Of a DNA stretch of 64,000 bases, positions 26,427-35,194 are shown piece by piece. The DNA is from CAWIJJ01 sp963836405 (GTDB taxonomy: Bacteria; Acidobacteriota; Terriglobia; Bryobacterales; Bryobacteraceae): the NCBI GenBank assembly GCA_963836405.1, contig CAWIJL010000010.1, positions 248,001 through 312,000 of the forward strand, in the 5' to 3' direction. Numbering within the stretch: the stretch's first letter is position 1; the number at the start of each line of letters is the position of its first letter. Position numbers and translations under genes: made by a program. The notes under the pieces were generated by a model. It did no database searches. It was not told where the DNA came from and saw nothing but the letters and a program-made list of their open reading frames with translations.

Positions 26427-27344
26427 TCAGTTTTCGGTGGCGACCTTCTCCGCCTTGTCGATCACGAGCACGTCCACCGGCACTTCCTTGACCTTCTGGA
26501 GTTTGAGCCCCAGTTGTTTCTCCAGGGCGGCGAAGAGGTTGGGAGCGCCCTCCGTGGGGTCGGCGGCGGCAGGCACTTCGGGTTGCCCTGTGGCAACCGG
26601 CGGCGGCAGAGATCCGGGCATCAGAATCGAACCGGCATATTCGAGGGTGAATTCGTAGAGGCCTGGCAGGCCGGTTTTATTCACCACCCGAGGCTGGGGG
26701 CTACCCAAGGGAAGACCCATCGAAGTGTTGATATTGGAGCCCAAGCCCCGGCAGAAGCCGTCCATCGTCTCGCGGAGCGACATGCGGATTGGGGACGGCG
26801 CGCCGGACGTGGACATGCGGAACGAGATCGTAACCCCTGGGCCGGCGGGTCGTGGAGAGCCAGATTGTGCGGGAGAGGGCGAAGCCGCATCCGGCGGAGT
26901 CCATGGCTTGAGTTTCGGCCCGCCGGGGCCAACCACCAGCTCATACCCCGGACGGGACTGGCTTTCGTGGTGAAGAGCCACGTGAAAGCGCTCTTCGAGC
27001 AGGTTGCGCAGCATCAGCCGGAAGTCCTCTTTGCTGGTGCCGGGCGGCATGGTCGCGGTGACCGTGTACACGTTGGACATCCTGTCGTTGAGCCAGTCGG
27101 GACCGGAGACCTGATCCGACCAGACGTCGTAAGCCTGCCCGATCAGGTCGGATAGGGTGGCTCTCGGAAACGTGACGCGCCCCGGATCGCTGGTGCCGGG
27201 GCCGCCCCGCATCCCGCCGCCAGATCCGGGGACGAACGGGCCCGCGGGTTTTACGGAAGCCACCTCGAATTTCGGCGACGCGCTCGTTTGTGCCAAGGCT
27301 GCGGCGCAGACGGCCAGAATGGCGGAGATCATCCGACTTCGCAT
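26427..27344 (-). CDS. TIGR03435 family secreted protein
   Basis: 305 residues with signal peptide (MRSRMISAILAVCAAALAQ), KFEVASVKPAG after the cleavage region, the central QVSGPDWLNDR and LLEERFHVALHHESQ blocks of the family, and the C-terminal VIDKAEKVATEN. Function is unknown. It is 18 bp from the next TIGR03435 gene on the same strand (27363), so they form a tandem pair that diverged by duplication. Confidence 0.9.
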   Translation of the reverse strand: MRSRMISAILAVCAAALAQTSASPKFEVASVKPAGPFVPGSGGGMRGGPGTSDPGRVTFPRATLSDLIGQAYDVWSDQVSGPDWLNDRMSNVYTVTATMPPGTSKEDFRLMLRNLLEERFHVALHHESQSRPGYELVVGPGGPKLKPWTPPDAASPSPAQSGSPRPAGPGVTISFRMSTSGAPSPIRMSLRETMDGFCRGLGSNINTSMGLPLGSPQPRVVNKTGLPGLYEFTLEYAGSILMPGSLPPPVATGQPEVPAAADPTEGAPNLFAALEKQLGLKLQKVKEVPVDVLVIDKAEKVATEN

Positions 27345-27362
27345 TGCGCACCTCCAGCCGGG

Positions 27363-28331
27363 TCAGTTCTCGGTCGGGGCCTTTTCCAGATGTTCCACCA
27401 CCACGGTTTCGACACCCGTCTTCTTCCCTTCCAGTTTGAGTCCAAGATTCTGGATGGAAGTGAAGATGGAGCCCGAGGGTTCGGAGGCGGCGCCGGCGGG
27501 CGCATTGGCGGCGGCGGGCACCCCACTTGCGGCCGGCATACCGGCGCCCGTGGCCATTCCCGCGGCACGCGCCACCGCCATCAGATCTTCCATGGAAAGA
27601 TCGATCGCGAGATCGTAGTTTCCCTTGAGCCCGGTCTCATCGACGACCGGCCGGTCCACAAAGCGGGCGAGCATCTCGACAAAGACGGGCATCGCCATCT
27701 TGGTGGCTTCCATCCGCATACCGCCGCTCTGCATGGACATTTTGACGTTGCCGGCCATGCCTCCGCCCGAAACCACCATGCCGTCCCGGGTCTGGCCCAT
27801 CTTGACCTGGCTGCTGCCAGATCCCATAGTCATGGTCTGGCCGGTCATCTCGGGCGGCTTGACTTCGTCGGCAGAGGATTCCTTCAGTTTGGGGCCGCCT
27901 TTGGCAACTACCAGGGCGTACACGGACTGCTCGCGGCTTTCTTTCCGGATCGTGAGTTTAAATCGTTCGGCCAGCAGCGCTTGCAGCATCTGCGGGAGGT
28001 CGTCCTTGGTAGCGCCCTCGGGCATTTTGGCCAGGATGTCCCAGCGGTCCGCCGCCATCCAACCCGGACCGGAAACCTGGTGGGGTTTCACCTTGTAAGC
28101 GGCGGCGATCATATCCGCAAGCGTGAGAAAACCGATATCCACGCGAGTTCCATCCACACTCAAACCGGCGTGGATTTTCCCGGCCTGGACCATGGCCGGC
28201 GTGATGGGTGGAGCGGGCTTGATGGACGCGACTTCGAACACCAGGGCGGGCTTCTCAGCGGGAGCCTGCGCCCAGCAGGTGAGGGCAGCCAGAAGACCGG
28301 CGGCAAGGACTGGTACTACTTTTATGGCCAT
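27363..28331 (-). CDS. TIGR03435 family secreted protein
   Basis: 322 residues with signal peptide (MAIKVVPVLAAGLLAALTCWAQ), VFEVASIKPAPP, QVSGPGWMAADRWDI, LLAERFKLTIRKESRE and the end VVEHLEKAPTEN. The middle has an unusual Met/Gly-rich insertion (about 165-215) not shared with its tandem neighbour. It is the upstream gene of the pair. Function is unknown. Confidence 0.9.
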   Translation of the reverse strand: MAIKVVPVLAAGLLAALTCWAQAPAEKPALVFEVASIKPAPPITPAMVQAGKIHAGLSVDGTRVDIGFLTLADMIAAAYKVKPHQVSGPGWMAADRWDILAKMPEGATKDDLPQMLQALLAERFKLTIRKESREQSVYALVVAKGGPKLKESSADEVKPPEMTGQTMTMGSGSSQVKMGQTRDGMVVSGGGMAGNVKMSMQSGGMRMEATKMAMPVFVEMLARFVDRPVVDETGLKGNYDLAIDLSMEDLMAVARAAGMATGAGMPAASGVPAAANAPAGAASEPSGSIFTSIQNLGLKLEGKKTGVETVVVEHLEKAPTEN

Positions 28332-28394
28332 AGTTCCTTATCGCTATGATACCCTTTTGTCCGGTTCCCGCCCTGGGGTTAGAATCAGTTCTAC

Positions 28395-28985
28395 ATGCAT
28401 GCGCGCCGCCTCGCAACCTTTTGCTTCGGACTGTGGCTTGGCGCGGGTTTGTTGATGTGCTGGATAGCCGCGGACAGCTTTCAAAGCGCAGAGAGCGCAG
28501 TGCTGCGGCAAAGTCCCGCGGCACGCGAAGCCATCAAGAAACTCGGCCCCGCGGGCAAAAGCGTGGTTTGGCGTATGGCCGCGGAACAGAACGGGAGATG
28601 GTTCGAGTTTTGGGAAACAGCCCAGCTTCTGATGGGAGCCTTGATTTTTCTGTACCTGCTTATGGGCACCAGGGTTGGACCGCTTCCGATGGCGGCCGTC
28701 CTGTTGATGACGCTGATCACGGCGGGGCAGCGGCTTGTCCTGACGCCGGAGATGTTGGGCGTGGCGCGCACCGTGGACCTTGCCACGATCAGCCCGGTGG
28801 CGGGCGCATCGAGAAGATTTCACCTGGTGCATCTCGCGTATTGCGGCGTGGAAGCGCTGAAATACCTGGTATGCCTGGCGGCGGTGATCCAGATGTCCTT
28901 TTCCTGGCGGCGTCTGGTATCAGGTAAGGTCCGGGAGGAGATCAACCTCGTCGACAAAGCCAATTACGGCCATGTCGATAGGTGA
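28395..28985 (+). CDS. Integral membrane protein of unknown function
   Basis: 196 residues with about four hydrophobic helices (near 7-26, 78-94, 97-116 and 147-167). Between the first two is a soluble loop with regularly spaced charged residues. I do not recognise the family; the size and layout recall DUF4149-type proteins. Its last 66 bp overlap, on the opposite strand, the last BMC-P gene, so a shorter product or mutual interference is possible. Confidence 0.6.
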   Translation: MHARRLATFCFGLWLGAGLLMCWIAADSFQSAESAVLRQSPAAREAIKKLGPAGKSVVWRMAAEQNGRWFEFWETAQLLMGALIFLYLLMGTRVGPLPMAAVLLMTLITAGQRLVLTPEMLGVARTVDLATISPVAGASRRFHLVHLAYCGVEALKYLVCLAAVIQMSFSWRRLVSGKVREEINLVDKANYGHVDR

Positions 28986-29201
28986 TTGAGTCCGGCCCAC
29001 GCTGGTCATGGCGGCAAAGCCGTCGGTAGTGAGCAGCACACGGTCGCCCGCACCGGCGTCAACCGCGTCCAGGGCCACCACGGCGTCGCCCCGATCGGAA
29101 CCATCGAGGTTAAGGGGCTGCACCAGCAGGATTTTGCAGCCTTCGTGGCTGGGATGCTTCTGGGTGGCGACCACTTCGCCGATGACGCGCGCGAGCAGCA
29201 A
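28920..29201 (-). CDS. BMC-P shell vertex protein (EutN/CcmL family), third of three
   Basis: 93 residues. It shows the EutN/CcmL fold signature: MLLARVIGEVVATQKHP, KILLVQPLNLDG, VALDAVDAGAGDRVLLTTDG and AVIGFVDEVDL. Such proteins form pentamers that cap the vertices of bacterial microcompartments. It starts 3 bp after the preceding BMC-P stop. It differs from its neighbours in the loop after the glycine turn (FAAMTSVGRTQS in place of SSAR), so the three are not recent copies. Confidence 0.88.
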   Translation of the reverse strand: MLLARVIGEVVATQKHPSHEGCKILLVQPLNLDGSDRGDAVVALDAVDAGAGDRVLLTTDGFAAMTSVGRTQSPIDMAVIGFVDEVDLLPDLT

Positions 29202-29204
29202 TGC

Positions 29205-29483
29205 TCAGGCCCCCTTCCGCGTGCAATGGAGAGAATCGACAATGCCGACAATCGTGGTGTCGGTGGGCGGTTCGGCCGGAAGAAAGGGCAGGGTGGCTTC
29301 TTTGCCGCGAACCCAGTAAATGAGGTCGCCGGTGCGCGCCCCGGTCCAATCCGTGCAGACGAGACGTTTGCCGGTCTCCTTCAATTCCGGCGTGACCGGC
29401 TGCACGATCAACATGCGCAGCCCCTTCAATTGGGGATTCTTGATGGTGGCCCACACGCAGCCGACGACGCGTCCGAGGTACAT
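29205..29483 (-). CDS. BMC-P shell vertex protein (EutN/CcmL family), second of three
   Basis: 92 residues: MYLGRVVGCVWATIKNP, MLIVQPVTPELKETG, VCTDWTGARTGDLIYWVRGKEA and TTIVGIVDSLHC. The second strand pair and the W-rich VWATIKNP are characteristic of one BMC-P subgroup. It lies 2 bp after the first BMC-P gene. It would contribute to the pentamer set of a shell, possibly as a distinct vertex type. Confidence 0.88.
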   Translation of the reverse strand: MYLGRVVGCVWATIKNPQLKGLRMLIVQPVTPELKETGKRLVCTDWTGARTGDLIYWVRGKEATLPFLPAEPPTDTTIVGIVDSLHCTRKGA

Positions 29484-29485
29484 GG

Positions 29486-29752
29486 TTAATCCAGCCGGAC
29501 GTTGTCCACGATGCCGACGATCACGGTATCGACGGGCGTATCCTTGCAGCCTTCGGCCATGCGGGCGGAACTTCCGGATACGGCGATGACGCGCTCGCGA
29601 TAGCCCGCGCTCACGGTGTCCACCGCCACTACATACCCGGCCTCATCGTGGCCTTCCGGCGAGACGGGCTTGAGGATGAGAAGCTTTTTGCCTTCGAGAC
29701 GCGGGTCTTTCCGTGTAGCCACCACGGTGCCCACCACGCGGGCCAGTATCAT
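29486..29752 (-). CDS. BMC-P shell vertex protein (EutN/CcmL family), first of three
   Basis: 88 residues and closest of the three to the family consensus: MILARVVGTVVATRKDP, KLLILKPVSPEG, VAVDTVSAGYRERVIAVSGSSAR and DTVIVGIVDNVRLD. It heads the three-gene run; no BMC-H (hexamer) gene or encapsulated enzyme is found next to it. The 99 bp to the divergent rhomboid gene should hold its promoter. Confidence 0.9.
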   Translation of the reverse strand: MILARVVGTVVATRKDPRLEGKKLLILKPVSPEGHDEAGYVVAVDTVSAGYRERVIAVSGSSARMAEGCKDTPVDTVIVGIVDNVRLD

Positions 29753-29851
29753 GTTAAGCCTTTGCGTCCATCGCGATCTCCGTCCGCGGGAACCCTCGAT
29801 TGTATCAAACGGGCGCGGGCCGCCCCCTTCCGGCAGTTATGATGGAGAGAC

Positions 29852-30679
29852 ATGGATTCGCGCCGCATGTGCCCGCATTGCCGGGCATTCATTACGACCA
29901 GCGACAAGGTCTGCCCCTATTGCAACGAACGCGTGGGCCCACGCGCCGTGGACCGCGAGGGGCCCGCGGTGCTCGCGGGTTTCATTCCGCGGGCGCGATT
30001 CAACACGGTCATTATCCTGCTGATCAACTTCGGCCTGTATGTCGCCACGGCGCTGTACAGCATGCGCGGGGAGGCGGGCGGAGCGCTCGACATCGACGCT
30101 CGGACGCTGGTTCTGTTCGGCGCCAAATACGGGCCGGCGCTCGCGTTGGGACAGTGGTGGCGCCTGGTGACTGCCAATTTCCTGCACGGCGGCCTGATTC
30201 ACATTCTGATGAATTCCTGGGTCCTCTTCGATCTGGGGGCGACGGTGGAGGAGGCGTACGGCGCCAGCCGGATGTACGTCATCTACCTGATTTCGGGGAT
30301 CGCCGGATTCTACCTGAGCGCGTGGTGGCGGCCGATGTCGGTTTCGATCGGGGCGTCGGCCTCGATTTTCGGACTTCTCGGGGCAATGCTGGCCCTGGGC
30401 CTGCGGCATCGAAATGCCATCGGCGACGCGATGCGCGGGCAGTACATCCGGTGGGCGATTTACATGCTGCTGTTCGGGCTGTTTTTGCCGGGAATCGACA
30501 TGGCCGCACATGTGGGCGGGCTGTCCGGCGGGTTTATCACGGCGTACCTCGCCGGCGAGCCGCGGCGCGACGGTGCCACCGTGGAGGCCGTCTGGAAGGT
30601 GGGGGCGTGGGTGGCGGTGCTGGTGACCGCCTACAGTTTCTTCCGCATGTATCTCTCATTTTCGAGTTTCGTTCGATAA
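29852..30679 (+). CDS. Rhomboid family intramembrane serine protease with N-terminal zinc ribbon
   Basis: 275 residues. A short zinc ribbon (C7, C10, C21, C24) precedes the membrane domain. The rhomboid core is visible: HGGLIHILMNSWVLFDLG (oxyanion His/Asn), SIGASASIFGLLGA (catalytic Ser in GASAS) and DMAAHVGGLSGG (catalytic His). It cleaves transmembrane substrates in the lipid phase; the substrate is unknown. It is divergent from the BMC-P run. Confidence 0.9.
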   Translation: MDSRRMCPHCRAFITTSDKVCPYCNERVGPRAVDREGPAVLAGFIPRARFNTVIILLINFGLYVATALYSMRGEAGGALDIDARTLVLFGAKYGPALALGQWWRLVTANFLHGGLIHILMNSWVLFDLGATVEEAYGASRMYVIYLISGIAGFYLSAWWRPMSVSIGASASIFGLLGAMLALGLRHRNAIGDAMRGQYIRWAIYMLLFGLFLPGIDMAAHVGGLSGGFITAYLAGEPRRDGATVEAVWKVGAWVAVLVTAYSFFRMYLSFSSFVR

Positions 30680-30731
30680 GGGGCTAGCGACCTGGCCTCG
30701 GCACGGTTTGCTGCTACCCTGATCGTTCACG

Positions 30732-32169
30732 ATGCCCGATCCGCTTCTACCCGACTCCGGCGAACTGCGCGCCATGGGCCAATCCGTCGTCGAATGGCTG
30801 GTCCGTTACTACGAATCGTTAGCGCAGAGGCCGGTGCTGTCGACGACCAGTTCGGAAAAGCTGCGGCTGCTGTTGTCCGAGCCCCTGCCGCGCGAGGGTG
30901 CGAGTTTCGAGAAGCTGCTGGCCGAGTTCGAGAAAGTGGTTGCAGGCAACAGCCGGCACAACGGCCATCCGCGGTTTTTCGGCTACATCGCTTCTCCGGG
31001 AGCACCGGTGTCGACGCTCGGCGCCGCTCTCGCGGCCACGTTGAACATCAACGTGACAAGCTGGCGGTCGGCTCCGGCGGCGGCGGAGATGGAGCGCGTG
31101 ACGCTCGACTGGCTCAAGGAAATGCTGGGCTATCCGGCGGGCGCGGCGGGGCTGTATTTGAGCGGGGGCTCGATGGCGAACTTCGCGGCGCTGGCGGCGG
31201 CGCGCTCCGCGCATGCGCCGGGGGATGTGGCGCTCGACGGCCTCGCCGGATACCCGCCGCTGTGCCTGTACGTTTCCGAAGAGGGTCACTTCTCCGTGCA
31301 CAAAGCGGCCGGCATGCTGGGCATCGGGGAACGCAACGTGCGGCGCGTCCGCACCAACCGCGACCTTCAGATCGATCTTGCCGACCTGGAGCGTCTGGTG
31401 GCCGCCGATCGCGCCTCCGGGCGACTGCCGTTCTGTGTGGTGGCCAACGCCGGCACCACCGCGAGCGGCGCGTTCGACCCGATCCGCGAACTCGCCGGCG
31501 TTGCGCGCCGCGAGAATCTCTGGCTTCACGTGGACGCTGCCTACGGAGGCTTCGCCGCGCTGGCTCCTTCCGTGCGCCCGCTTTTCGACGGAATCGCCGA
31601 GGCCGATTCGGTGGCGCTCGATCCGCACAAGTGGCTGTACCTGCCGGTGGGCTGCGGCTGCGTGCTGTACAAGGATCCGGCCACGGCTCGCGCCGCTTTC
31701 CGCCACGATGCGGACTACATCCGCACGATCGGCCTGGAACAGAACGAAGCCTTTGTGTTTTGGGACTACGGGCCGGAGCTTTCGCGGCCGTTTCGCGCGC
31801 TGGACGTCTGGCTGCTGATGAAGTACGCGGGAGCGGCCAGAGCTGGCCGAGGCCATCGAGCAGAACATCGCATGCGCCCGCCATTTCGGGCGCTTGGTGT
31901 GGGAATCCGCCGATTTCGAGCTGCTGGCGCCGGTGGGGCTGTCCGTGTTTTGCTTCCGCTACGCCCCGCCCGGTTTTCCCGGCGACCTGGACGCGCTCAA
32001 CGAACGGCTGCTGGTGGAAGTGCAGCGCGCCGGGAGCTCGTATTTTTCGAATGCCCGGATCGGCGGGAAGTTCGCCCTGCGCGGCTGCGTGCTGAACTAC
32101 CGGACTACGCTTCGGGATATGGAAATCGCACTGGACGACGTGCGCCGCGCGGCGGCGGCGATGGATTAA
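30732..32169 (+). CDS. PLP-dependent amino-acid decarboxylase (group II, aromatic type), frameshifted
   Basis: About 478 residues when joined. N-terminal RHNGHPRFFGYIASPGAPV and NVTSWRSAPAAAEMER, PLP-phosphate region SGGSMANFAAL, the Asp/Ala strand HVDAAYGGFA, and the PLP lysine in LDPHKWLYLPVGCG are all typical of DOPA/tryptophan decarboxylases. The first frame reads to LLMKYAGAA near 31840. The protein then continues in the next frame as ELAEAIEQNIACARHFG to the stop at 32169. An indel in an AG run at 31841-31847 explains it. The reaction is decarboxylation of an aromatic or related amino acid. Confidence 0.88.
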
Positions 32170-32178
32170 CAGGGCCGC

Positions 32179-33099
32179 CTAACGGGGCGGCGGAGCGGTA
32201 GACGAGGGCACCGGCTTGCCGTCCACCGTGCGCGCCTCCATCAGCTCGATGCGCGTACCGTCGGGATCGAAGAAATTTGCCTGCCGCTTCCGGTTGATCC
32301 CGACCTTGCTTTCGATGGGACGCGTGTACTGCTGCCGGTAGGGCCGCGCTTCGAGTTTCGCCAAAGCGGCCGCCATGTCCGGCACTTCCAAGGCCAGGTG
32401 ATGGTCCGAGCCGCGCCGGGTGGGGGGCGGCGCTTCTTTGGCCAGCATGAATTCAATGTAGTCTCCGCCGTCCGGAACCTGGAGATTCACCCAGTCCAGC
32501 TTGTCGGGATTCTTGCTGCCGCGCCAGATTTCCTTGAAGCCGAGCACCTCCTGGTAGAACTTCATCTCGTCATCGAACCTGGTGACGATAATGCCGACGT
32601 GCAGCATGTGGCCGGATATGCGGCTTTCGGGCAGGTGCCGGCCGCGCTCCCGCACCGTCCAACTGTCCGGTTCGTACTGCACGATCTCCACGGTGTGGCC
32701 TTCCGGATCTTTGATGTTGAAATTCGAGTTGCCGATGCGACCCTTGGCCACACGCTCCGGAACAACGACGCCGCGCGACTTCAGGTACAGCCGCATGGCT
32801 TCCGCGTTGTCGGTTTCGATGGAGATGTGATTCAGGCGGTCGGTGCCGGGGGCCGCCTGCGGGAACAGTTCGATGTATTGCCGCTCGTTGATTTTGAAGA
32901 ACGTGAGCGAGGGTGTGCCGTTCGCGTTCGAGAGCGAATAGGGTTCTTCGAAGCCAAGGAAATCGCGGTAAAACGCGCGCGACTTTTCGTAGTCGGCTGC
33001 ATACACGGCGATGTGGGCCACGCCGAGAATGCGCGGGCGCGGAGCCTCCTGCGCCATCAGCATGGCGAACGGAAGCAGAAATCCTGTAATCAGTTTCAT
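32179..33099 (-). CDS. Secreted protein with two VOC (glyoxalase/dioxygenase) domains
   Basis: About 306 residues from ATG 33099, which opens a signal peptide (MKLITGFLLPFAMLMAQ); a GTG at 33111 is the alternative. Two VOC modules: GVAHIAVYAADYEKSRAFYRDFLGF with FNIKDPEGHTVEIVQY, and HVGIIVTRFDDEMKFYQEVLGF with FFDPDGTRIELME. Each half has the His/Glu pattern of a metal site. The reaction is unknown. It lies directly downstream of the redoxin gene on the same strand. Confidence 0.85.
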   Translation of the reverse strand: MKLITGFLLPFAMLMAQEAPRPRILGVAHIAVYAADYEKSRAFYRDFLGFEEPYSLSNANGTPSLTFFKINERQYIELFPQAAPGTDRLNHISIETDNAEAMRLYLKSRGVVVPERVAKGRIGNSNFNIKDPEGHTVEIVQYEPDSWTVRERGRHLPESRISGHMLHVGIIVTRFDDEMKFYQEVLGFKEIWRGSKNPDKLDWVNLQVPDGGDYIEFMLAKEAPPPTRRGSDHHLALEVPDMAAALAKLEARPYRQQYTRPIESKVGINRKRQANFFDPDGTRIELMEARTVDGKPVPSSTAPPPR

Positions 33100-33110
33100 C
33101 GGATGCCGCA

Positions 33111-34288
33111 CTATTTGGCCGCCCAGTATTGCGGATGGCCCACATAGGTTTCGTTTTCGAGGTTAGCGAGAATCACGCGCCGGAGAGCGACGACGTCCAC
33201 CTCGCCCTGCTGCTGGAACAACACCTTGCCTCCGGGAGCGATCACCATCGTGAACGGCACTCCGGCGTCCCACTTCGCTTCGAAGGCAGCCTGCAAACCG
33301 TAGGTATCGTCGGTGCCGAATTGCAGGTTGCGGCTGCTGGCGTGCTGCGCCTGCAAGGTCTTCAGCACTCCGTTCTTTTCGTCCGGGTAGTTGGTGGAAA
33401 TAGTAACCAGGTCGAAATCGCGGCGCCGGAACATGCGATAGGTTTCTTCGAGCCCCGGCATTTCGGTGAGGCAGGGGCCGCACCACGTGGCCCAGAAGTT
33501 GACCAGCAGGACTTTGCCGGTGGGGTTGGTACGCAGTTTCTTGAGATCGTCGGCTGAGACCATTTCCACGGTTACGGGCTCGGCTTCGATCTTCTTCATC
33601 TCCGCGAGCTGGCTGTCGATCTTCGATTTCCACTTGGTGGAGCAGCCGAACGAGGGAGTGTGCGCCACCTGGACCGGCTTTCCGTCCAGCATGGCGTCAA
33701 GCGCCAGGCGCGCATCCTGGATCTTCACGAGGGACTCGCGCTGCGCGTTATCGATCCGGCCTTCATAGCGCAGCTTGCGATCCTTATCGAAGATGAAGAT
33801 GTGCGGCGTGGCCTGCGCTCCGTAGGCCCCGGCAACCTTCTGCGTCTCGCCGTCGTAGAGGTAAGGAAAATTGAAGTGCCGGTATTCGGCCCGGATCTTC
33901 ATTTCTTCCAGGCTGTCGCTGACGTCGGTATAACCGAGTTCGGAAAGCGTGATGGCCTTGGGGTCGTTCGGGTTGATGCCGACGAAAGCCACGCCCTTTC
34001 CCTTGTAGTCCTCCACCAGCTTCTTCATGCGCCCCTCGTAAAGCTGAGAGGTGGGGCAGTGGTTGCAGATGAACATCACCGCGAGAATCGGACTCGGGCT
34101 GAAATCGCTCAGCCGGTGGACCTTGCCGTCGATTCCGGGCAGCGCGAAATCCGGGGCCTGCGCTCCGACCGCGAGTGTGGGGTGCGTTTGGCTGACAGCC
34201 GGCGTAAGCCGGGGTTCCTGGCCGTAGGCCGAAAAAGGGCGACGAAAAGCGCCGCCAGAGTAGTCGTGTGCCGATTGGAAAAGTTCAT
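33111..34288 (-). CDS. Secreted two-domain redoxin (AhpC/TSA-like plus TlpA-like), frameshifted in signal peptide
   Basis: About 390 residues when joined. ATG 34288 opens a signal peptide (MNFSNRHTTTLAALFVALF). The frame then shifts at the A run 34232-34236 (T5 on the coding strand): one more T would give FSAYGQEP and continuity into LTPAVSQTHPTLAVGAQAPDFALP. Domain 1 has NHCPTSQ where a peroxiredoxin-like thiol sits; domain 2 has the classical TlpA WCGPC (NFWATWCGPCLTEMPGLEE). It probably handles thiol-disulfide exchange or peroxide outside the cytoplasm. The VOC gene follows immediately. Confidence 0.85.
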
Positions 34289-34377
34289 AGCTGTTTTCCT
34301 GCCCGGTTGGCAGGTTATCAAAACTGGAGCGTAAGTGTAAGCTGCGGGCGGCGCGGCACGTTCTTTTGGCAACGACC

Positions 34378-34404
34378 GGCGGAGCGCGAAAACGGCGCTC
34401 CGCC
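34378..34404. terminator. Hairpin between the ybaK-like gene and the redoxin gene
   Basis: A 10-bp perfect stem, GGCGGAGCGC (34378-34387) with GCGCTCCGCC (34395-34404), and a 7-nt loop. It lies 6 bp past the stop of the YbaK-type gene on the minus strand. No T tract follows, so it could be a weak or Rho-assisted terminator or simply an RNA-stabilising hairpin. Confidence 0.45.
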
Positions 34405-34409
34405 ACCGG

Positions 34410-34880
34410 TCACGGCCGTTGCGAGAAGCAGGCTATAGAGGGATGGACCAGCCGCTCAAAATCCCTGTACGACATGCGGATCAGCTCACTATGGGAGCCG
34501 GCGTTGAAAGCGATTTCTGCGTCTTCGGTCAAAGCGGCGTCGGCGACGACCGGCATCCCGTAGAGATTGCCGAACGGTGGCATCGCGCCCGTTTCGCAAT
34601 CCGGAAACCGGCCGCGAAATTCGGCTTCGGTGGCAAGCGCAACCGAGCCGGCGCGCACCGCTTTGCCGAGTTCGTCGAGGTCGATGCGGCAGGATGCCGG
34701 CAGGATGGCCATGACCATCCGTTTTTCATCCACCCTCACCATCACCGTCTTGGCCAGTTCCTTTCCCCGGATATGCGCGAGCGACGCGATCTCCTGGGAC
34801 GTATAGGCTGCCGAATGGCGAATGGTCGTGTACTTCACGTGCTCGGAATCGAGAAGTTCCTTCAGTTTCGCGGCAGGCAT
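34410..34880 (-). CDS. YbaK/EbsC-type aminoacyl-tRNA deacylase
   Basis: 156 residues. Core family features: KYTTIRHSAAYTSQEIASLAHIRG, the conserved KELAKTVMVRVDEK (catalytic-site Lys) and TGAMPPFGNLYGMPV. Family members hydrolyse mischarged tRNA (for example Cys-tRNA-Pro) or bind tRNA 3' ends. No ProRS gene is adjacent. Its start lies 168 bp from the stop of the small protein gene upstream; I see no further gene in that gap. Confidence 0.88.
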   Translation of the reverse strand: MPAAKLKELLDSEHVKYTTIRHSAAYTSQEIASLAHIRGKELAKTVMVRVDEKRMVMAILPASCRIDLDELGKAVRAGSVALATEAEFRGRFPDCETGAMPPFGNLYGMPVVADAALTEDAEIAFNAGSHSELIRMSYRDFERLVHPSIACFSQRP

Positions 34881-35047
34881 AAAAAGACCTCACCTTTCCG
34901 CGAACACGGTCACCGCTTCGGCTTCGCGCTGCCTGGCCGTGCGACCTGTTGCGGCCGCGGCTTTCGCGGCTTTCCTGCCAGCCAGGTACGAACCACCACC
35001 GGCTGCCGTGTTCGATGCATTCCCGTCAAGGCGCTTTCACGCGGTTG

Positions 35048-35194
35048 TTATTCCAACAGGCGAACTGCCATGAAGATCCCGCCAAAGACCAGCACCGAAA
35101 GGACCGTTATCACCACGCCCTTTACAATGCGTTCGTTGCGGGACGTTTCCACGGCATCGTCGTGCTTGATTTGTTCATCCAGACTGTCAAACAT
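35048..35194 (-). CDS. Small single-pass membrane protein, 48 residues
   Basis: ATG 35194 to TAA 35048. The sequence starts MFDSLDEQIKHDDAVETSRNE and continues into one hydrophobic helix (VVITVLSVLVFGGIFMAV), the layout of a tail-anchored small protein. Its ATG overlaps the last 8 bp of the IPT/TIG gene (ATGTTTGA), a coupling arrangement that supports real translation. Acidic and basic residues alternate before the helix. Function is unknown. Confidence 0.7.
   Translation of the reverse strand: MFDSLDEQIKHDDAVETSRNERIVKGVVITVLSVLVFGGIFMAVRLLE

Noticed and set aside
30732..32201. Decarboxylase read in a single frame to 32201
   Set aside because: After 31840 that frame becomes Arg/Gly-rich shadow sequence, while the family C-terminus continues in the adjacent frame to 32169.
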